Shown: piece by piece, positions 9,013-16,752 of the stretch
Numbering within the stretch: position 1 is the stretch's first letter
Layout of the letters: each line of letters begins with the position of its first letter
Origin: Candidatus Obscuribacterales bacterium
GTDB lineage: Bacteria > Cyanobacteriota > Vampirovibrionia > Obscuribacterales > Obscuribacteraceae
Reading direction: 5' to 3'
NCBI GenBank assembly: GCA_019752635.1
Contig: JAIELX010000094.1
Location: 1 to 40,146, forward strand
Length of the DNA: 40,146 bases
The notes under the pieces: generated by a model
Seen by the model: the letters and a program-made list of their open reading frames with translations, nothing else
What the model was told of the DNA's origin: nothing
Database searches by the model: none
Position numbers and translations under genes: made by a program

Positions 9013-9054
9013 CGAGGCCCCGAACCCGCATGGACTACGGCGTTCGGGGCCTCG
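9013..9054 (+). terminator. 13-bp stem-loop
   Basis: Perfect 13-bp arms (CGAGGCCCCGAAC, 9013-9025; 9042-9054) with an internal CCG/CGG pairing in the 16-nt loop, 12 nt after the stop at 9001. A second 6-bp hairpin follows at 9069-9084. Confidence 0.65.
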
Positions 9055-9135
9055 CGCAGCCTTATCCTCCGCCTGCTAAGGCGGTGACCAACGACATTGT
9101 TCACTAACAGAACTCACGAACGAGGCAACCCAAAA

Positions 9136-9540
9136 GTGGATAAGTGCATTTGCTGTTTGAACGGCTCCTGGCTGGTTGGCGAACAGGCGCTGCTGGATCA
9201 GACGCCAGTCTACTTGCCCGGCACCAACTCGCTGCGCCGGTTCACCGCGCCGTCGCCGTTGAATGCGTCCCCCGAGGTCTTGTTAGACCCGGCTCCTGTG
9301 CTGGTTGACGTGTACCTGGCGAGCTTGCTCGAACCGGGGCGCATCACCAGGTGGTCCGACAAGCCCCGCATCTGGTGGCACGGCTGCTACGAGGTTCCGG
9401 ACGCGGTGAAGCGACAGAACCTCGACCTGCTGCTGCCGGACGGAACGATTCTGCGTCCGCAATGGGCTTCTGAGGGCGCAGTGCTGAAGTGCATCGGCAT
9501 GATCGGTAGCTTCACCGTCGCCCGCCGGCTCGAACCTTGA
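9136..9540 (+). CDS. Hypothetical small protein with N-terminal CxxC
   Basis: 134 aa, not recognised. Starts MDKCICCLNGSW, with three closely spaced cysteines that could bind metal; no other domain is visible. The C-terminal part reads like a small beta-rich domain (LLLPDGTILRPQW). GTG 9136 is chosen because GAGG lies 10 nt upstream; an upstream TTG at 9097 is in frame but lacks a ribosome site. It is followed within about 100 bp by another small plus-strand gene. Confidence 0.7.
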   Translation: MDKCICCLNGSWLVGEQALLDQTPVYLPGTNSLRRFTAPSPLNASPEVLLDPAPVLVDVYLASLLEPGRITRWSDKPRIWWHGCYEVPDAVKRQNLDLLLPDGTILRPQWASEGAVLKCIGMIGSFTVARRLEP

Positions 9541-9640
9541 ACGACAGCTGAACGCGCCAGAATCAACTCTCGGGCAACAAAGTTGTTGCCTTCGCGTTCA
9601 CACACCCACACCTCCATCTGCAGAACAAGGATACGAAAAC

Positions 9641-9940
9641 ATGGCCAGCAACCAGAACGAACAGAATCTCGGCAACAAAGACGTGCTTGACGAGAACTAC
9701 CTCGCCGTCATCGGCAACATGCTGAGGATGGCGCAGGAGCTGCCCGAAGAGCAGCGACGCGTCGAAGTGCTGAAGATGTTCAATCTCCCCCCGGAGACGA
9801 CCGAAGCGGAGGCTGAGGCGGCATTCCGGAGCGAGATCAACGACAGCTTCGAGCAGCCCATCGACCAGACGCTGGTCGAGCGGCTTCTGCAGATGATCCT
9901 CGCCGCCCTGCGCCACCCCGCGGCTCACCCTGCCACGTGA
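9641..9940 (+). CDS. Hypothetical acidic helical protein
   Basis: 99 aa, not recognised. Mostly helical and Glu-rich (ELPEEQRRVEVLKMF, PETTEAEAEAAFRSE), with no membrane segment or cysteine. AAGGA lies 9 nt before ATG 9641, after a C/A-rich leader. Followed by the stem-loop 9977-10001. Confidence 0.75.
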   Translation: MASNQNEQNLGNKDVLDENYLAVIGNMLRMAQELPEEQRRVEVLKMFNLPPETTEAEAEAAFRSEINDSFEQPIDQTLVERLLQMILAALRHPAAHPAT

Positions 9941-9976
9941 TCTGCGAAACATCACCTGAAAGCCGAACACCGAACA

Positions 9977-10001
9977 ACCGGGGTGCACTTGGCGCCCCGG
10001 T
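9977..10001 (+). terminator. 10-bp stem-loop
   Basis: ACCGGGGTGC/GCGCCCCGGT with a 5-nt loop, 37 nt after the stop at 9940 and before the next gene's leader. Confidence 0.6.
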
Positions 10002-10037
10002 AATACTTCTGAAATCCCCGCTTCGATTGGAGGACTC

Positions 10038-10301
10038 ATGAGTATCCCTGCCCTGCCCGAAGGAACCGTTCACTTCCCCGTCGAGTCCGAGTACCACGGA
10101 CACCCGGACGGTCTGCGCTACGGTGAGGGATCGGAAACCTGCCACCTGGCCGTCCCGCCGGGCATGCAACTGCCGACGGTCAAACTGGTTCATGGCACGC
10201 TCGTGCGTTGCTGGGAGCAACTGACGAGCTTCCCCGAAGGTACCTTTGTTCTGCGCGGACAGAACTGGGTGCCGGTGGCGGAGTTCCTCGCCGCGAAGTG
10301 A
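10038..10301 (+). CDS. Hypothetical small soluble protein
   Basis: 87 aa, not recognised. Beta-rich in appearance (TVHFPVESEYHG, GTLVRCWEQLTSF, GTFVLRGQNWVPV); no membrane segment. GGAGG lies 5 nt before ATG 10038. Downstream are an imperfect inverted repeat (about 10323-10349) and a CCCCCTTTTCC tract that together could terminate transcription. Confidence 0.75.
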   Translation: MSIPALPEGTVHFPVESEYHGHPDGLRYGEGSETCHLAVPPGMQLPTVKLVHGTLVRCWEQLTSFPEGTFVLRGQNWVPVAEFLAAK

Positions 10302-10723
10302 GGTGGATGCGCGGAATGCCTCACGGCACGTTGAGCAACGTTGCCGTAGGCAGCAGGAAGAGGAGGGCAACTTCCGCCCCCTTTTCCGTTCTATCCGCAC
10401 CTACTATTCACTATCGTTCCGCTGCCGTAGCGACGCCAGCTTCCTTTCGGAACATCGAATTCGATATGTGCAGCTTCAAGTGGTCTGCTAGCCTAGCCCC
10501 ATCATTGCTCATTTTGCAGCTTAGCTCACTTACGCGCTGCCGTCCGTCCCAATCGCCTTATTGGTGCTACCACGAACCAAAAACAACGATTGCACTTCTA
10601 TCCTGCAATGCCAGCCCGGTAGGCTAGTTTCACCTAGTCATCGGCTTCAACAGGACCAAAACAAGAAGACATATTCAAACGGAAACAGCAATCCCGCCCA
10701 AGTACATCTGAAAAGGAGAACGA
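10302..10723. other. Spacer with an AATTCG palindrome
   Basis: About 420 bp. A perfect 12-bp palindrome, ATCGAATTCGAT (10454-10465), shares its core with the arms of the 134-bp hairpin elements, but no conserved tail is present. Otherwise AT-richer and without a supported gene. Confidence 0.4.
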
Positions 10724-11176
10724 ATGTCGCGATTCGCAGACCTCATCCGCACTCTCACCAACGCGAAGCTCCATCGGGAGGTCGGGAACATGACTCCCGA
10801 GTACTTCCAGCAGTGGCGGCAATCGATCCAGCATCGGCTGCCCGCAATCACGGAGGAGCTCACGGAGCTGTATCTGGATGCTTGGCAAGCGTACCACGTG
10901 ATTCGGCTGCAAGAGGACCCTGGCGGCAATCCATCGCTGCCACAGCTCAGCACACGAGGGCTGCGTCATCTGGTGCTGACCGACGCGCTTCGCTACGAGC
11001 TGTTCTCGCGTCTTTCTCCGGAACAGATGATGGAGACCGAAGAGAGGGCGGGCGAAAGGTTGATGCAGCTTCAGGCGCAGATATGCGTCAAAGCCGGCAT
11101 CTTCGCCAGCACAGACGAAGCCGTCACGAGCTTCCTTCAAGGGCACTTCCCTCCGGCGGCGCGGCTGCTCATCTGA
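10724..11176 (+). CDS. Hypothetical helical protein
   Basis: 150 aa, not recognised. Predicted nearly all-helical (FADLIRTLTNAKL, MTPEYFQQWRQSIQ, EELTELYLDAWQAYHVI, MMETEERAGERLMQLQAQI), soluble. AAAAGGAGA lies 4 nt before ATG 10724. It is the last plus-strand gene before a minus-strand run and is separated from it by hairpin element copy 2. Confidence 0.75.
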   Translation: MSRFADLIRTLTNAKLHREVGNMTPEYFQQWRQSIQHRLPAITEELTELYLDAWQAYHVIRLQEDPGGNPSLPQLSTRGLRHLVLTDALRYELFSRLSPEQMMETEERAGERLMQLQAQICVKAGIFASTDEAVTSFLQGHFPPAARLLI

Positions 11177-11198
11177 CGAGCGGTAGCTTCGAGGAATC

Positions 11199-11332
11199 AA
11201 CACGAATTCGATACGATTTTTTCGGAAATTCGTATCGAATTCGTGTTATAGACGAAAAGATACACAATCCGCAAACCACAGCTTCAACTGCGTTTTCAGC
11301 ACAATTTCAGCCTACGCTTTCATCTAGTAGGC
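11199..11332 (+). repeat. 134-bp hairpin element, copy 2
   Basis: 49-nt hairpin (18-bp arms 11199-11216 and 11230-11247, 13-nt T-rich loop) followed by an 85-nt tail ending TAGTAGGC. The arms are identical to copy 1; the loop differs. It begins 23 nt after the 10724 gene and lies between convergent genes. Confidence 0.85.
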
Positions 11333-11345
11333 AGACTTTAAAAGG

Positions 11346-11371
11346 TCATCGCGGCGCAAAGGCCGCGATGA
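11346..11371. terminator. 10-bp stem-loop between convergent genes
   Basis: TCATCGCGGC/GCCGCGATGA with a 6-nt loop, between the plus-strand stop 11176 and minus-strand stop 11466, so it may act in both directions. Confidence 0.55.
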
Positions 11372-11465
11372 CTGACGCGATGAGCGATTCCGGCTGTTCC
11401 GGTGATTGACCGGGGGGCTTACTCAGTTTTGGCAAGACCGCTCACGCCGCTGCTCACCCTCGCCT

Positions 11466-11837
11466 TTAGCCCTTCTTCTCGTCGCTACCGCTGCCGATCA
11501 GCGAGAGCAGCTTGTCGGCCAGCTTGTTCGCCGCGACGGTTACCACGTGCGGGCCGTGGAGCACGGAGACCAACACGATGAGACAGGCCGGCAGGGTCAG
11601 GATCAGGCTGACGATCGACGCGCCAAGGCCCCAGGCGGCAAAGATGTTGAAGTGCACCACCCCGGAGAGGAGTGCGCTGATGGCCACCGAGAGAATCATC
11701 GGCATGCCGTAGTCGGCATTGTTCATGTCGATGGGCGTGTTGTACCGCTTCGCGAACGCGTGCGCGCCGGTTCCTCCCACGAAGCCTGCCATCACACCAC
11801 CAAGAATCGTCGCCGCCCAGTACCAGAAGAGTTCCAT
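11466..11837 (-). CDS. Four-helix membrane protein, unknown function
   Basis: 123 aa, not recognised. Hydrophobic segments at about residues 4-24 (WYWAATILGGVMAGFVGG), 45-62, 66-90 (FAAWGLGASIVSLILTLPACLIVLV) and a weaker one near the end, then an acidic/basic tail (GSGSDEKKG). ATG 11837 is preceded by AAAGAAAG, a weak ribosome site. It ends the minus-strand run of small genes from 19.6 kb. Confidence 0.7.
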   Translation of the reverse strand: MELFWYWAATILGGVMAGFVGGTGAHAFAKRYNTPIDMNNADYGMPMILSVAISALLSGVVHFNIFAAWGLGASIVSLILTLPACLIVLVSVLHGPHVVTVAANKLADKLLSLIGSGSDEKKG

Positions 11838-11940
11838 TGCAGTGTTCTTTCTTTGTCTTGATGAAGTTCGTATCTGATTCGGCGCTTCCAATGCGCCGAG
11901 AGGCGAGCACCGCTTTTGGTGCCAGCCCCTCTTGTGTTGC

Positions 11941-12285
11941 TCAGGCGTCCCGCTGCTCACGCAACTGTTCCTGCAGACGCCTAAAAGGGTTCTCCGGCAG
12001 CGCGTACCACTCTGCTTCCGGCAGGCAGTTCGCCGCTACCACCACGTCATCAACGCGGTGTAGCATCACGGCGATGCCTTCATCCAGAACCAAGTGGTGG
12101 CAGTCAAACTCGCCGAAGCAGAGCTTCAGCCCGTCCATCATGTCCGGCGGATCGGGCTCGGACTGCCACTCCCGATACATCATGTCCCAGTAGTCGCAAG
12201 CCTCCTCGTCCCGGTGCTGCTGCAGCTCTCGCCACAGCTGCCCCTGGACTTCGGTCTTGCTCTGCCGGCTGATGTTCTTCCGCAT
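11941..12285 (-). CDS. Hypothetical soluble protein
   Basis: 114 aa, not recognised. Charged N-terminal helix (QGQLWRELQQHRDEEACDYWDMMYREWQ), a central strand-rich part (LKLCFGEFDCHHLVLDEGIAVML) and a charged C-terminal helix. GGAG lies 9 nt before ATG 12285. No membrane segment or known motif. Confidence 0.75.
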   Translation of the reverse strand: MRKNISRQSKTEVQGQLWRELQQHRDEEACDYWDMMYREWQSEPDPPDMMDGLKLCFGEFDCHHLVLDEGIAVMLHRVDDVVVAANCLPEAEWYALPENPFRRLQEQLREQRDA

Positions 12286-12488
12286 ATGCTCACTCCAGGT
12301 GAGCCGCCTAAACTAAGCACCGCGCAGGACATTCCTGCCCGCGCACTTTGTCTCGGCGACCGTGAAATGGCTTACGTGCTGAGCAGATTTCTCCTTGAGT
12401 AGAATGTGGAAGTAAGCGCCAACCGGGGCTGCTCAGACCTTCGGTTGTATTGCGCCACGATGGATGGACGCCCTCCCGCACGAACAAG

Positions 12489-12605
12489 TTACCGGCGGCG
12501 GCTGCTGCTCGAACCGCTGGAGAGCAGCCCGAGGATGAGGAACAGGAGCGCAAGGCCGTTTGCCTTGTTGATGAAGAAGATGAAGGCAAGCAGAAACCAG
12601 AGCAT
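12489..12605 (-). CDS. 38-aa membrane microprotein
   Basis: Starts MLWFLLAFIFFINKANGLALLFLILGLL: a short helical hairpin or one long interrupted helix, then a Gly/Ser linker and a terminal RRR. AGAGGG lies 8 nt before ATG 12605 and an A/C-rich leader (CTACTCCAACAAC) precedes it. The next upstream gene is also a membrane microprotein. Function unknown. Confidence 0.65.
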   Translation of the reverse strand: MLWFLLAFIFFINKANGLALLFLILGLLSSGSSSSRRR

Positions 12606-12646
12606 GGCAAATCCCTCTCGTTGTTGGAGTAGAATCGTTGAGTCGA

Positions 12647-12668
12647 CGCCCCGCACCATTGCGGGGCG
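12647..12668 (-). terminator. 9-bp stem-loop between two microprotein genes
   Basis: CGCCCCGCA/TGCGGGGCG with a 4-nt loop, between the stop at 12694 and the leader of the 38-aa gene. Confidence 0.6.
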
Positions 12669-12693
12669 CATCGTCTTTACCTGTCGCCTTCTG

Positions 12694-12795
12694 TCACTTC
12701 TTCGCCACGATGGCGAAGATGAAGAACATGATGGCGAAGGCGGGCATCTTGACGGCGAGCATCATGAAGCCCAGGGAGAGGTACATCAGTTTCAT
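12694..12795 (-). CDS. 33-aa membrane microprotein
   Basis: Starts MKLMYLSLGFMMLAVKMPAF; hydrophobic over nearly the whole length, rich in Met and Phe, ending VAKK. TAAGGA lies 8 nt before ATG 12795 and a stem-loop follows, so it has its own start and end signals like the larger genes around it. Function unknown. Confidence 0.6.
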   Translation of the reverse strand: MKLMYLSLGFMMLAVKMPAFAIMFFIFAIVAKK

Positions 12796-12892
12796 CGAAC
12801 GGTTCCTTACAACAAGCCAATCTCAAACAGGCGCACTGCGCTACGCGCGAAATGCTGAACGCCTAGAAGCAGCGCTTGTCGCGCAGTAGGAG

Positions 12893-13138
12893 TTACTCGA
12901 CGGTCGTGACCTCGCCTTTGGTGAACTCCTCGTAGGTCGCCGGCAGCCGGTCCAGCGTTTCGCGGCCCTCGAACGTGGTGACCTCGAAGCCGGCCTGATC
13001 CTCCAGCGGCAGGCACAGGATGTCGATGGCTTTGGCGAACGGAGGCGGCGATTGTCCGTGCGCCTCCTCGAACTCTTCGCACACCAGAATGAGCCGCGTC
13101 AGGATGCGGCGCGGTCCGGTGTATTGGACTTTGAACAT
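12893..13138 (-). CDS. Hypothetical small soluble protein
   Basis: 81 aa, not recognised. A strand-rich start (MFKVQYTGPRRILTRLILVCEEFEEAHG) and an acidic C-terminus. GAGGAG lies 6 nt before ATG 13138, after a C/A-rich leader. An upstream in-frame extension to 13291 would cross the hairpin 13262-13279 and lacks a ribosome site. Confidence 0.7.
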   Translation of the reverse strand: MFKVQYTGPRRILTRLILVCEEFEEAHGQSPPPFAKAIDILCLPLEDQAGFEVTTFEGRETLDRLPATYEEFTKGEVTTVE

Positions 13139-13261
13139 GTCGTCTCCTCGTTGAACTTGTTGGGGTTGATGAAGAAACGACACCGCACGCGGTGTCCAGT
13201 GCTGCAGCCGCCATTGGTCAAACTTCGACGGACTTATGCGAACAGGACTTTCGGATTCTGA

Positions 13262-13279
13262 GGCGCGGCAAGCCGCGCC
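13262..13279 (-). terminator. 8-bp stem-loop
   Basis: GGCGCGGC/GCCGCGCC with a 2-nt loop, 27 nt downstream of the stop at 13306. Confidence 0.55.
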
Positions 13280-13305
13280 CTCCGTGGACATTCGTCATCC
13301 GCAGG

Positions 13306-13824
13306 TTAGCAGTAGGGAATACCCGCTGCCTCGCACTTCTCGCGCACCAGACGCTCCAACTCCTGGACCGCGGTGTGCTCGTCGTGCGCGACGCCCCAGA
13401 TCCGGGCGTTGGCCAGCGCCTTCTCGTAGCGCTCCCAGCCGCGCTCGACGTCGCGGTTGTCCAGGAGGATTACGTTCTCGAAGCCGACCGCCTGCAGCTT
13501 GCGGTACTTCTCGTTGTGGTCGTCGAGCAGCTTCTCGAGTTGCGCCTCGGTCTCGGTGCCGTCGACCTCGATGTAGAGAGAGCGCAGGTCATCGCGCAGC
13601 CGGCGCATGCGCTCCAGCTGGCGCATGTCCTCGCGCAGTTCCTCGGCCTCGCGAGTCTGCGCCTCCACCATCTCGCCGGCGACCCGCTCGTAGGTGCGCA
13701 TCACGTTGCGAGTGCGACCACGAGTCGAGCGGGTGTACGGCTCGTTCTGCGGGCCGCGGTCCTCTCGGTCCTCGCGCTGCCGCCTGCCGCCATTGCCGCC
13801 ACGACCGGTCTTGCGATCCGACAT
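13306..13824 (-). CDS. Coiled-coil protein with basic N-terminus
   Basis: 172 aa, not recognised. Residues 1-40 are Arg/Gly-rich and probably disordered, which could bind nucleic acid (inference). Residues about 42-115 are heptad-like and highly charged (EMVEAQTREAEELREDMRQL), consistent with a coiled coil; the rest is mixed, ending in GIPYC. AGGAA lies 9 nt before ATG 13824, with an AACTCCAACAC leader shared with neighbouring genes. Confidence 0.75.
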   Translation of the reverse strand: MSDRKTGRGGNGGRRQREDREDRGPQNEPYTRSTRGRTRNVMRTYERVAGEMVEAQTREAEELREDMRQLERMRRLRDDLRSLYIEVDGTETEAQLEKLLDDHNEKYRKLQAVGFENVILLDNRDVERGWERYEKALANARIWGVAHDEHTAVQELERLVREKCEAAGIPYC

Positions 13825-13935
13825 TGGAGTTCGTTCCTGTGTTGGAGTTGAAACGTGCGGCTCAAATGCGCACGCTCAGGTTCCACTCGGTTCTAGTTCG
13901 TGTTGTCGACGGTGAGGTTGTTGCTGTTATTGACA

Positions 13936-13967
13936 GAGCGAGAGCACGGGCAGCCGTGCTCTCGCTC
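13936..13967 (-). terminator. 14-bp stem-loop
   Basis: Perfect 14-bp arms (GAGCGAGAGCACGG and complement) with a 4-nt loop, 30 nt downstream of the stop at 13997. Among the strongest hairpins in the window. Confidence 0.65.
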
Positions 13968-13996
13968 GTCACCGATGCGCTGCCACCGCCAGTGGT

Positions 13997-14446
13997 TCAG
14001 TCGCAGAAGATCGCCGTCAGCAGTTCGTCCAGCTCGGACTGACCGGCGCGGAACCGGGCGCTCACGAACGCGTTGTCGGCGATGACGCAATGCGCCGCCG
14101 CGCAGATCAGCACCGCATCCGCGCATTGCTCGGCGGTGAGGCCGAGGTTGCCGGCCGAGTCGTGGAACCGCATGCAAAGCAGCTCCTCGTTCTGCTCCGT
14201 GTTCACCTCGCCGTCCGGCCCGTCGTAGTTCTCGGTCGGGTCGGTGAACAGGGTGGCACGGGCCGCCGCCAGCGCGCTCTTCGCCGAGACGCAGTACTGA
14301 CAGGCGCGGTACGCGGTCAGCCGTGCACGACGCCCGCCGTCGCGCACGCGCAACTGCTGCTGCTCGTGGAACTGCGCCACGCCCGCAGTCAGCGCGTCGA
14401 TAGCGGCGAGCACGTCCTTGATGCGCTTGTTGTAGTCACCCTTCAT
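13997..14446 (-). CDS. RACQ-family paralog A
   Basis: 149 aa member of a five-copy family I do not recognise. Shared blocks: LRVRD-GG, YRACQYC (a CxxC), a TLFTDP block, NY-GP-GE, TEQNEE, RFHDSAGNLGL and ADAVL. The N-terminal 35 residues look like a coiled coil. This copy has a divergent, longer C-terminus (SELDELLTAIFCD) than B-D. GGAG lies 9 nt before ATG 14446. No membrane segment; role unknown. A cysteine pair in copies A, B and E could bind metal or a disulfide, but C and D lack it. Confidence 0.8.
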   Translation of the reverse strand: MKGDYNKRIKDVLAAIDALTAGVAQFHEQQQLRVRDGGRRARLTAYRACQYCVSAKSALAAARATLFTDPTENYDGPDGEVNTEQNEELLCMRFHDSAGNLGLTAEQCADAVLICAAAHCVIADNAFVSARFRAGQSELDELLTAIFCD

Positions 14447-14497
14447 GGTCTTCTTCTCCGTGAATGAGGTTGTTGGTAGAACTTCTCAATCAGGACC

Positions 14498-14516
14498 CGG
14501 CTCCCGCACGGAGCCG
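14498..14516 (-). other. Hairpin upstream of paralog A
   Basis: 7-bp CGGCTCC/GGAGCCG with a 5-nt loop, nested inside GGACCCGG (14493) and CCGGGTCC (14556). It lies between the stop of B and the start of A. Confidence 0.5.
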
Positions 14517-14630
14517 AGTTACAGCGCGCCATTCATCATCGACTCACGACAGGAACCGGGTCCGGACCACAAGTCCGAACCCGTTCTCCGGTTTGCTCAT
14601 CTGCAACAAGGGCAACGTCCGAGGATCGCA

Positions 14631-15050
14631 CTAGCTGCGGGCGGCCCAGCGCAGCGCTTCCTGCAGAGCGTTCTGCGCCACCTCCGACTGGGCCTCGGCC
14701 ACCTCGAGCACCGCGTCGGCCACCTCTTCGAACGTCAGCCCGAGGTTGCCAGCCGTGTCGTTGAAGCGCAGGCAGAGCAGTTCGCGGTTCTGCTCCGTAG
14801 TCAGTTCGCCTTTCGGCCCGTTGTAGTTCACGGCCGGGTCCGTGAACAGCTGTTGCCGAGCCGCCCCCAGCGCCTGCTCCACCATGGTGCAGAACTGGCA
14901 GGCGCGGTAGCCGAGCAGCACGGCACGACCACTTCCGTCCCGCACTCGCAGCGATTCTTCGGACTTCAGCCGACGAATCGCCATCGACTGCTTGTCCATC
15001 GTGCGCAGCAACCGCTGAATCCGAACGTTGATGAGTTCAATTGCGTTCAT
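14631..15050 (-). CDS. RACQ-family paralog B
   Basis: 139 aa. Shares with its neighbours SLRVRDG, GYRACQFC (CxxC), QLFTDP, VNYNGP-GE, TTEQN, LRFNDTAGNLGL, VADAVL and VAQNAL. Start ATG 15050 is set by AGAAGGA 7 nt upstream; the in-frame ATG at 15092 would begin inside the conserved leader. The leader contains the 16-nt block (15088-15103) also found before C and D. Confidence 0.8.
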   Translation of the reverse strand: MNAIELINVRIQRLLRTMDKQSMAIRRLKSEESLRVRDGSGRAVLLGYRACQFCTMVEQALGAARQQLFTDPAVNYNGPKGELTTEQNRELLCLRFNDTAGNLGLTFEEVADAVLEVAEAQSEVAQNALQEALRWAARS

Positions 15051-15087
15051 GGTTTCTGTCCTTCTGAAAGAGTGCTGGTTGAGTTCT

Positions 15088-15103
15088 GTCAATCATCAGG
15101 ACC
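15088..15103 (-). promoter_or_regulatory. Conserved 16-nt leader block, copy before B
   Basis: Minus-strand GGTCCTGATGATTGAC, identical at 16204-16219 and 16753-16768 and shortened before copy A (14484-14497). It could be a promoter part (TTGAC) or a regulatory leader; its spacing to the ATG is similar in each copy. Confidence 0.55.
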
Positions 15104-15159
15104 GGGATCCGGCCCTTCAGGGAAATCGATTCACGTAGAAACGCCGGCCGCAGCAACAG

Positions 15160-15570
15160 CTAGATGCTCACGCCGTGACGCTGCAGGGCGCGGTTGGCGG
15201 GGCGGCGCAGACGACGGCTGAAGCGGGCGTGCTCGACGAGATGCTCGAGCAGATCGTTCAGGCTGAGGTCGCTGTCGCTCCGGTGCGGACGGTTGTTGAA
15301 GCCGTCGATGTTCAAACCGCCGGTGAGCGCGCGGGTGAACAGCTTGGGGTTGAGACCGTTGCGCAGCTCGCGGGCGAGCGTCACGCGGTCGACACCGAGG
15401 GCATCGAGCTGCTCATCGGTGGGCAGGTCGCCGGCGGGAGCTTCGCCCAACATGGCGAGCGCGCGGTCGGCCGGGTTGCTGTGGCGGGCCTCGGCGATGA
15501 CGGCGTCATCGGCCTGGTCGAAAGCCCACGCGGGAATGGAAGCGCTGCTGCTGTGAATGATCTTCGACAT
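15160..15570 (-). CDS. Hypothetical soluble protein inside the RACQ cluster
   Basis: 136 aa, not recognised and not a RACQ member. Helical with conserved-looking segments (PADRALAMLGEAP, LPTDEQLDALGVDRVTLARELRNGL, LLEHLVEHARFSRRLRRPANRAL). AGGAG lies 9 nt before ATG 15570. It is inserted between paralogs B and C and lacks their leader block, so it may have separate control. Confidence 0.75.
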   Translation of the reverse strand: MSKIIHSSSASIPAWAFDQADDAVIAEARHSNPADRALAMLGEAPAGDLPTDEQLDALGVDRVTLARELRNGLNPKLFTRALTGGLNIDGFNNRPHRSDSDLSLNDLLEHLVEHARFSRRLRRPANRALQRHGVSI

Positions 15571-15635
15571 GGTTCTCTCTCCTGGTTAATGGGTTCTTCT
15601 GATTCAAGACCGAATCACCGAAAGGCAATTTCCCA

Positions 15636-15660
15636 GTCAAGCCCCTGTACCTGGCTTGAC
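15636..15660 (-). terminator. 8-bp stem-loop downstream of paralog C
   Basis: GTCAAGCC/GGCTTGAC with a 9-nt loop, between the stop of C (15754) and the leader of the 15570 gene. Confidence 0.45.
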
Positions 15661-15753
15661 CAGCACCGGAATTTCACCGGCCCCACCGCAAAGGTCCTAC
15701 TGGGAGGAAGGTGCGGATAGGGAATCGAACACCGAGCCTGGCAATCGCAATGG

Positions 15754-16167
15754 TTAACTGGCCACCGCCCAGAGCAGCGCCTCGTTCAGCGCGTTCTGCG
15801 CCACGGTGCAGTGGTCCTCCGCCGCCGTCAGCACCGCGTCCGCCACGTCGTCGAACGACAGCCCGAGGTTGCCGGCGGAGTCGTGGAACCGCATCGACAG
15901 CCACTCCTCGTTCTGCTCCGTCGCCGCCTCGCCCGCCGGGCCGTTGTAGTTCACGGTCGCGTCCGTGAACAGCTGGGCCCGCACGGCGTCCAACGCCTGC
16001 GTCGCCGCCACGAGGTACTGGCACGCCCGGAACCCGAGCAGCCGCTCGCGGCCGCCGTGATTCCGCACGCGCAGCTCCTGCTCCGTCTTCAGCTCGCCGA
16101 CGCGCTCGGTGATCCGGTCCACGTTGCCGAGCAGCTTGCTGATCCGACCGTTGATGATGTCGCTCAT
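15754..16167 (-). CDS. RACQ-family paralog C
   Basis: 137 aa. N-terminal heptad-like helix (MSDIINGRISKLLGNVDRIT), then the family blocks LRVRN-GGRERLLGFRACQ, LFTDATVNYNGPAGE, TEQNEE, RFHDSAGNLGLSFDDVADAVL, ENDING ...LLWAVAS. The second cysteine of the CxxC is replaced (ACQYL). It is the same length as D, and 111 consecutive nucleotides (15784-15894) are identical to D (16332-16442), pointing to recent duplication or gene conversion. ACAAGGAC lies 6 nt before ATG 16167. Confidence 0.82.
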   Translation of the reverse strand: MSDIINGRISKLLGNVDRITERVGELKTEQELRVRNHGGRERLLGFRACQYLVAATQALDAVRAQLFTDATVNYNGPAGEAATEQNEEWLSMRFHDSAGNLGLSFDDVADAVLTAAEDHCTVAQNALNEALLWAVAS

Positions 16168-16203
16168 GTCTTTGTCCTTGTGAAAGAGTGTTGGTGAAAC
16201 TTC

Positions 16204-16219
16204 GTCAATCATCAGGACC
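16204..16219 (-). promoter_or_regulatory. Conserved 16-nt leader block, copy before C
   Basis: Identical to 15088-15103 and 16753-16768 on the minus strand, followed as there by a CACTCTTTCA-type stretch and the ribosome site. Confidence 0.55.
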
Positions 16220-16260
16220 GCGGTCGGTCCTTCGTTTTTGGCTTTCGCCGGAAGAATGGA

Positions 16261-16281
16261 CCGGTGCGGCATGCGCACCGG
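16261..16281 (-). terminator. 8-bp stem-loop between paralogs D and C
   Basis: CCGGTGCG/CGCACCGG with a 5-nt loop, 20 nt downstream of the stop of D. Confidence 0.55.
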
Positions 16282-16301
16282 CCCCTGGTTCGCACCTGCC
16301 G

Positions 16302-16715
16302 TCAGCTGGCCACCGCCCAGAGCACCGCCTGGTTCAGCGCGTTCTGCGCCACGGTGCAGTGGTCCTCCGCCGCCGTCAGCACCGCGTCCGCCACGTCGTC
16401 GAACGACAGCCCGAGGTTGCCGGCGGAGTCGTGGAACCGCATGCAAAGACACTCCTCGTTCTGCTCCGTCGCCACCTCGCCCGCGGGGCCGTTGTAGTTC
16501 ACGTCCGGGTCCGTGAACAGCAGCGCGCGCACAGTGTCCACGGCATGCGTGACCGCCACCAGGGCCTGGCACGCCCGGTACCCGTTCAGCCGCTCGCGGC
16601 CGCCTCGGTTCCGCACGCGCAGCTCCTGCTCCGTCTTCAACTCCGCCACCTGCTCGGTCAGCGTATCGATGCGAACCAGCAGGCTGTTGATCCGACCGTT
16701 GATGATGTCGCTCAT
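16302..16715 (-). CDS. RACQ-family paralog D
   Basis: 137 aa, closest relative of C: the same MSDIINGRI start, GGRERLNGYRACQ, LLFTDPDVNYNGPAGE, TEQNEE, RFHDSAGNLGLSFDDVADAVL and AVAS end. The CxxC is lost here too (ACQAL). AAAGGG lies 10 nt before ATG 16715. The whole unit, leader plus gene, looks tandemly duplicated. Function unknown. Confidence 0.82.
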   Translation of the reverse strand: MSDIINGRINSLLVRIDTLTEQVAELKTEQELRVRNRGGRERLNGYRACQALVAVTHAVDTVRALLFTDPDVNYNGPAGEVATEQNEECLCMRFHDSAGNLGLSFDDVADAVLTAAEDHCTVAQNALNQAVLWAVAS

Positions 16716-16752
16716 GGCTCTGAATCCCTTTGAAAGAGTGTTGGTTCAGTCA

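Noticed and set aside
10561..11409. 282-codon plus-strand ORF
   Set aside because: Out-of-frame overlap of the 10724 gene and hairpin element; the 10724 frame has a strong ribosome site.
15711..15790. Possible tRNA 3' half (GTGTTCGATTCCC on the minus strand)
   Set aside because: The T-stem does not pair, there is no matching acceptor, and it runs into a RACQ gene.
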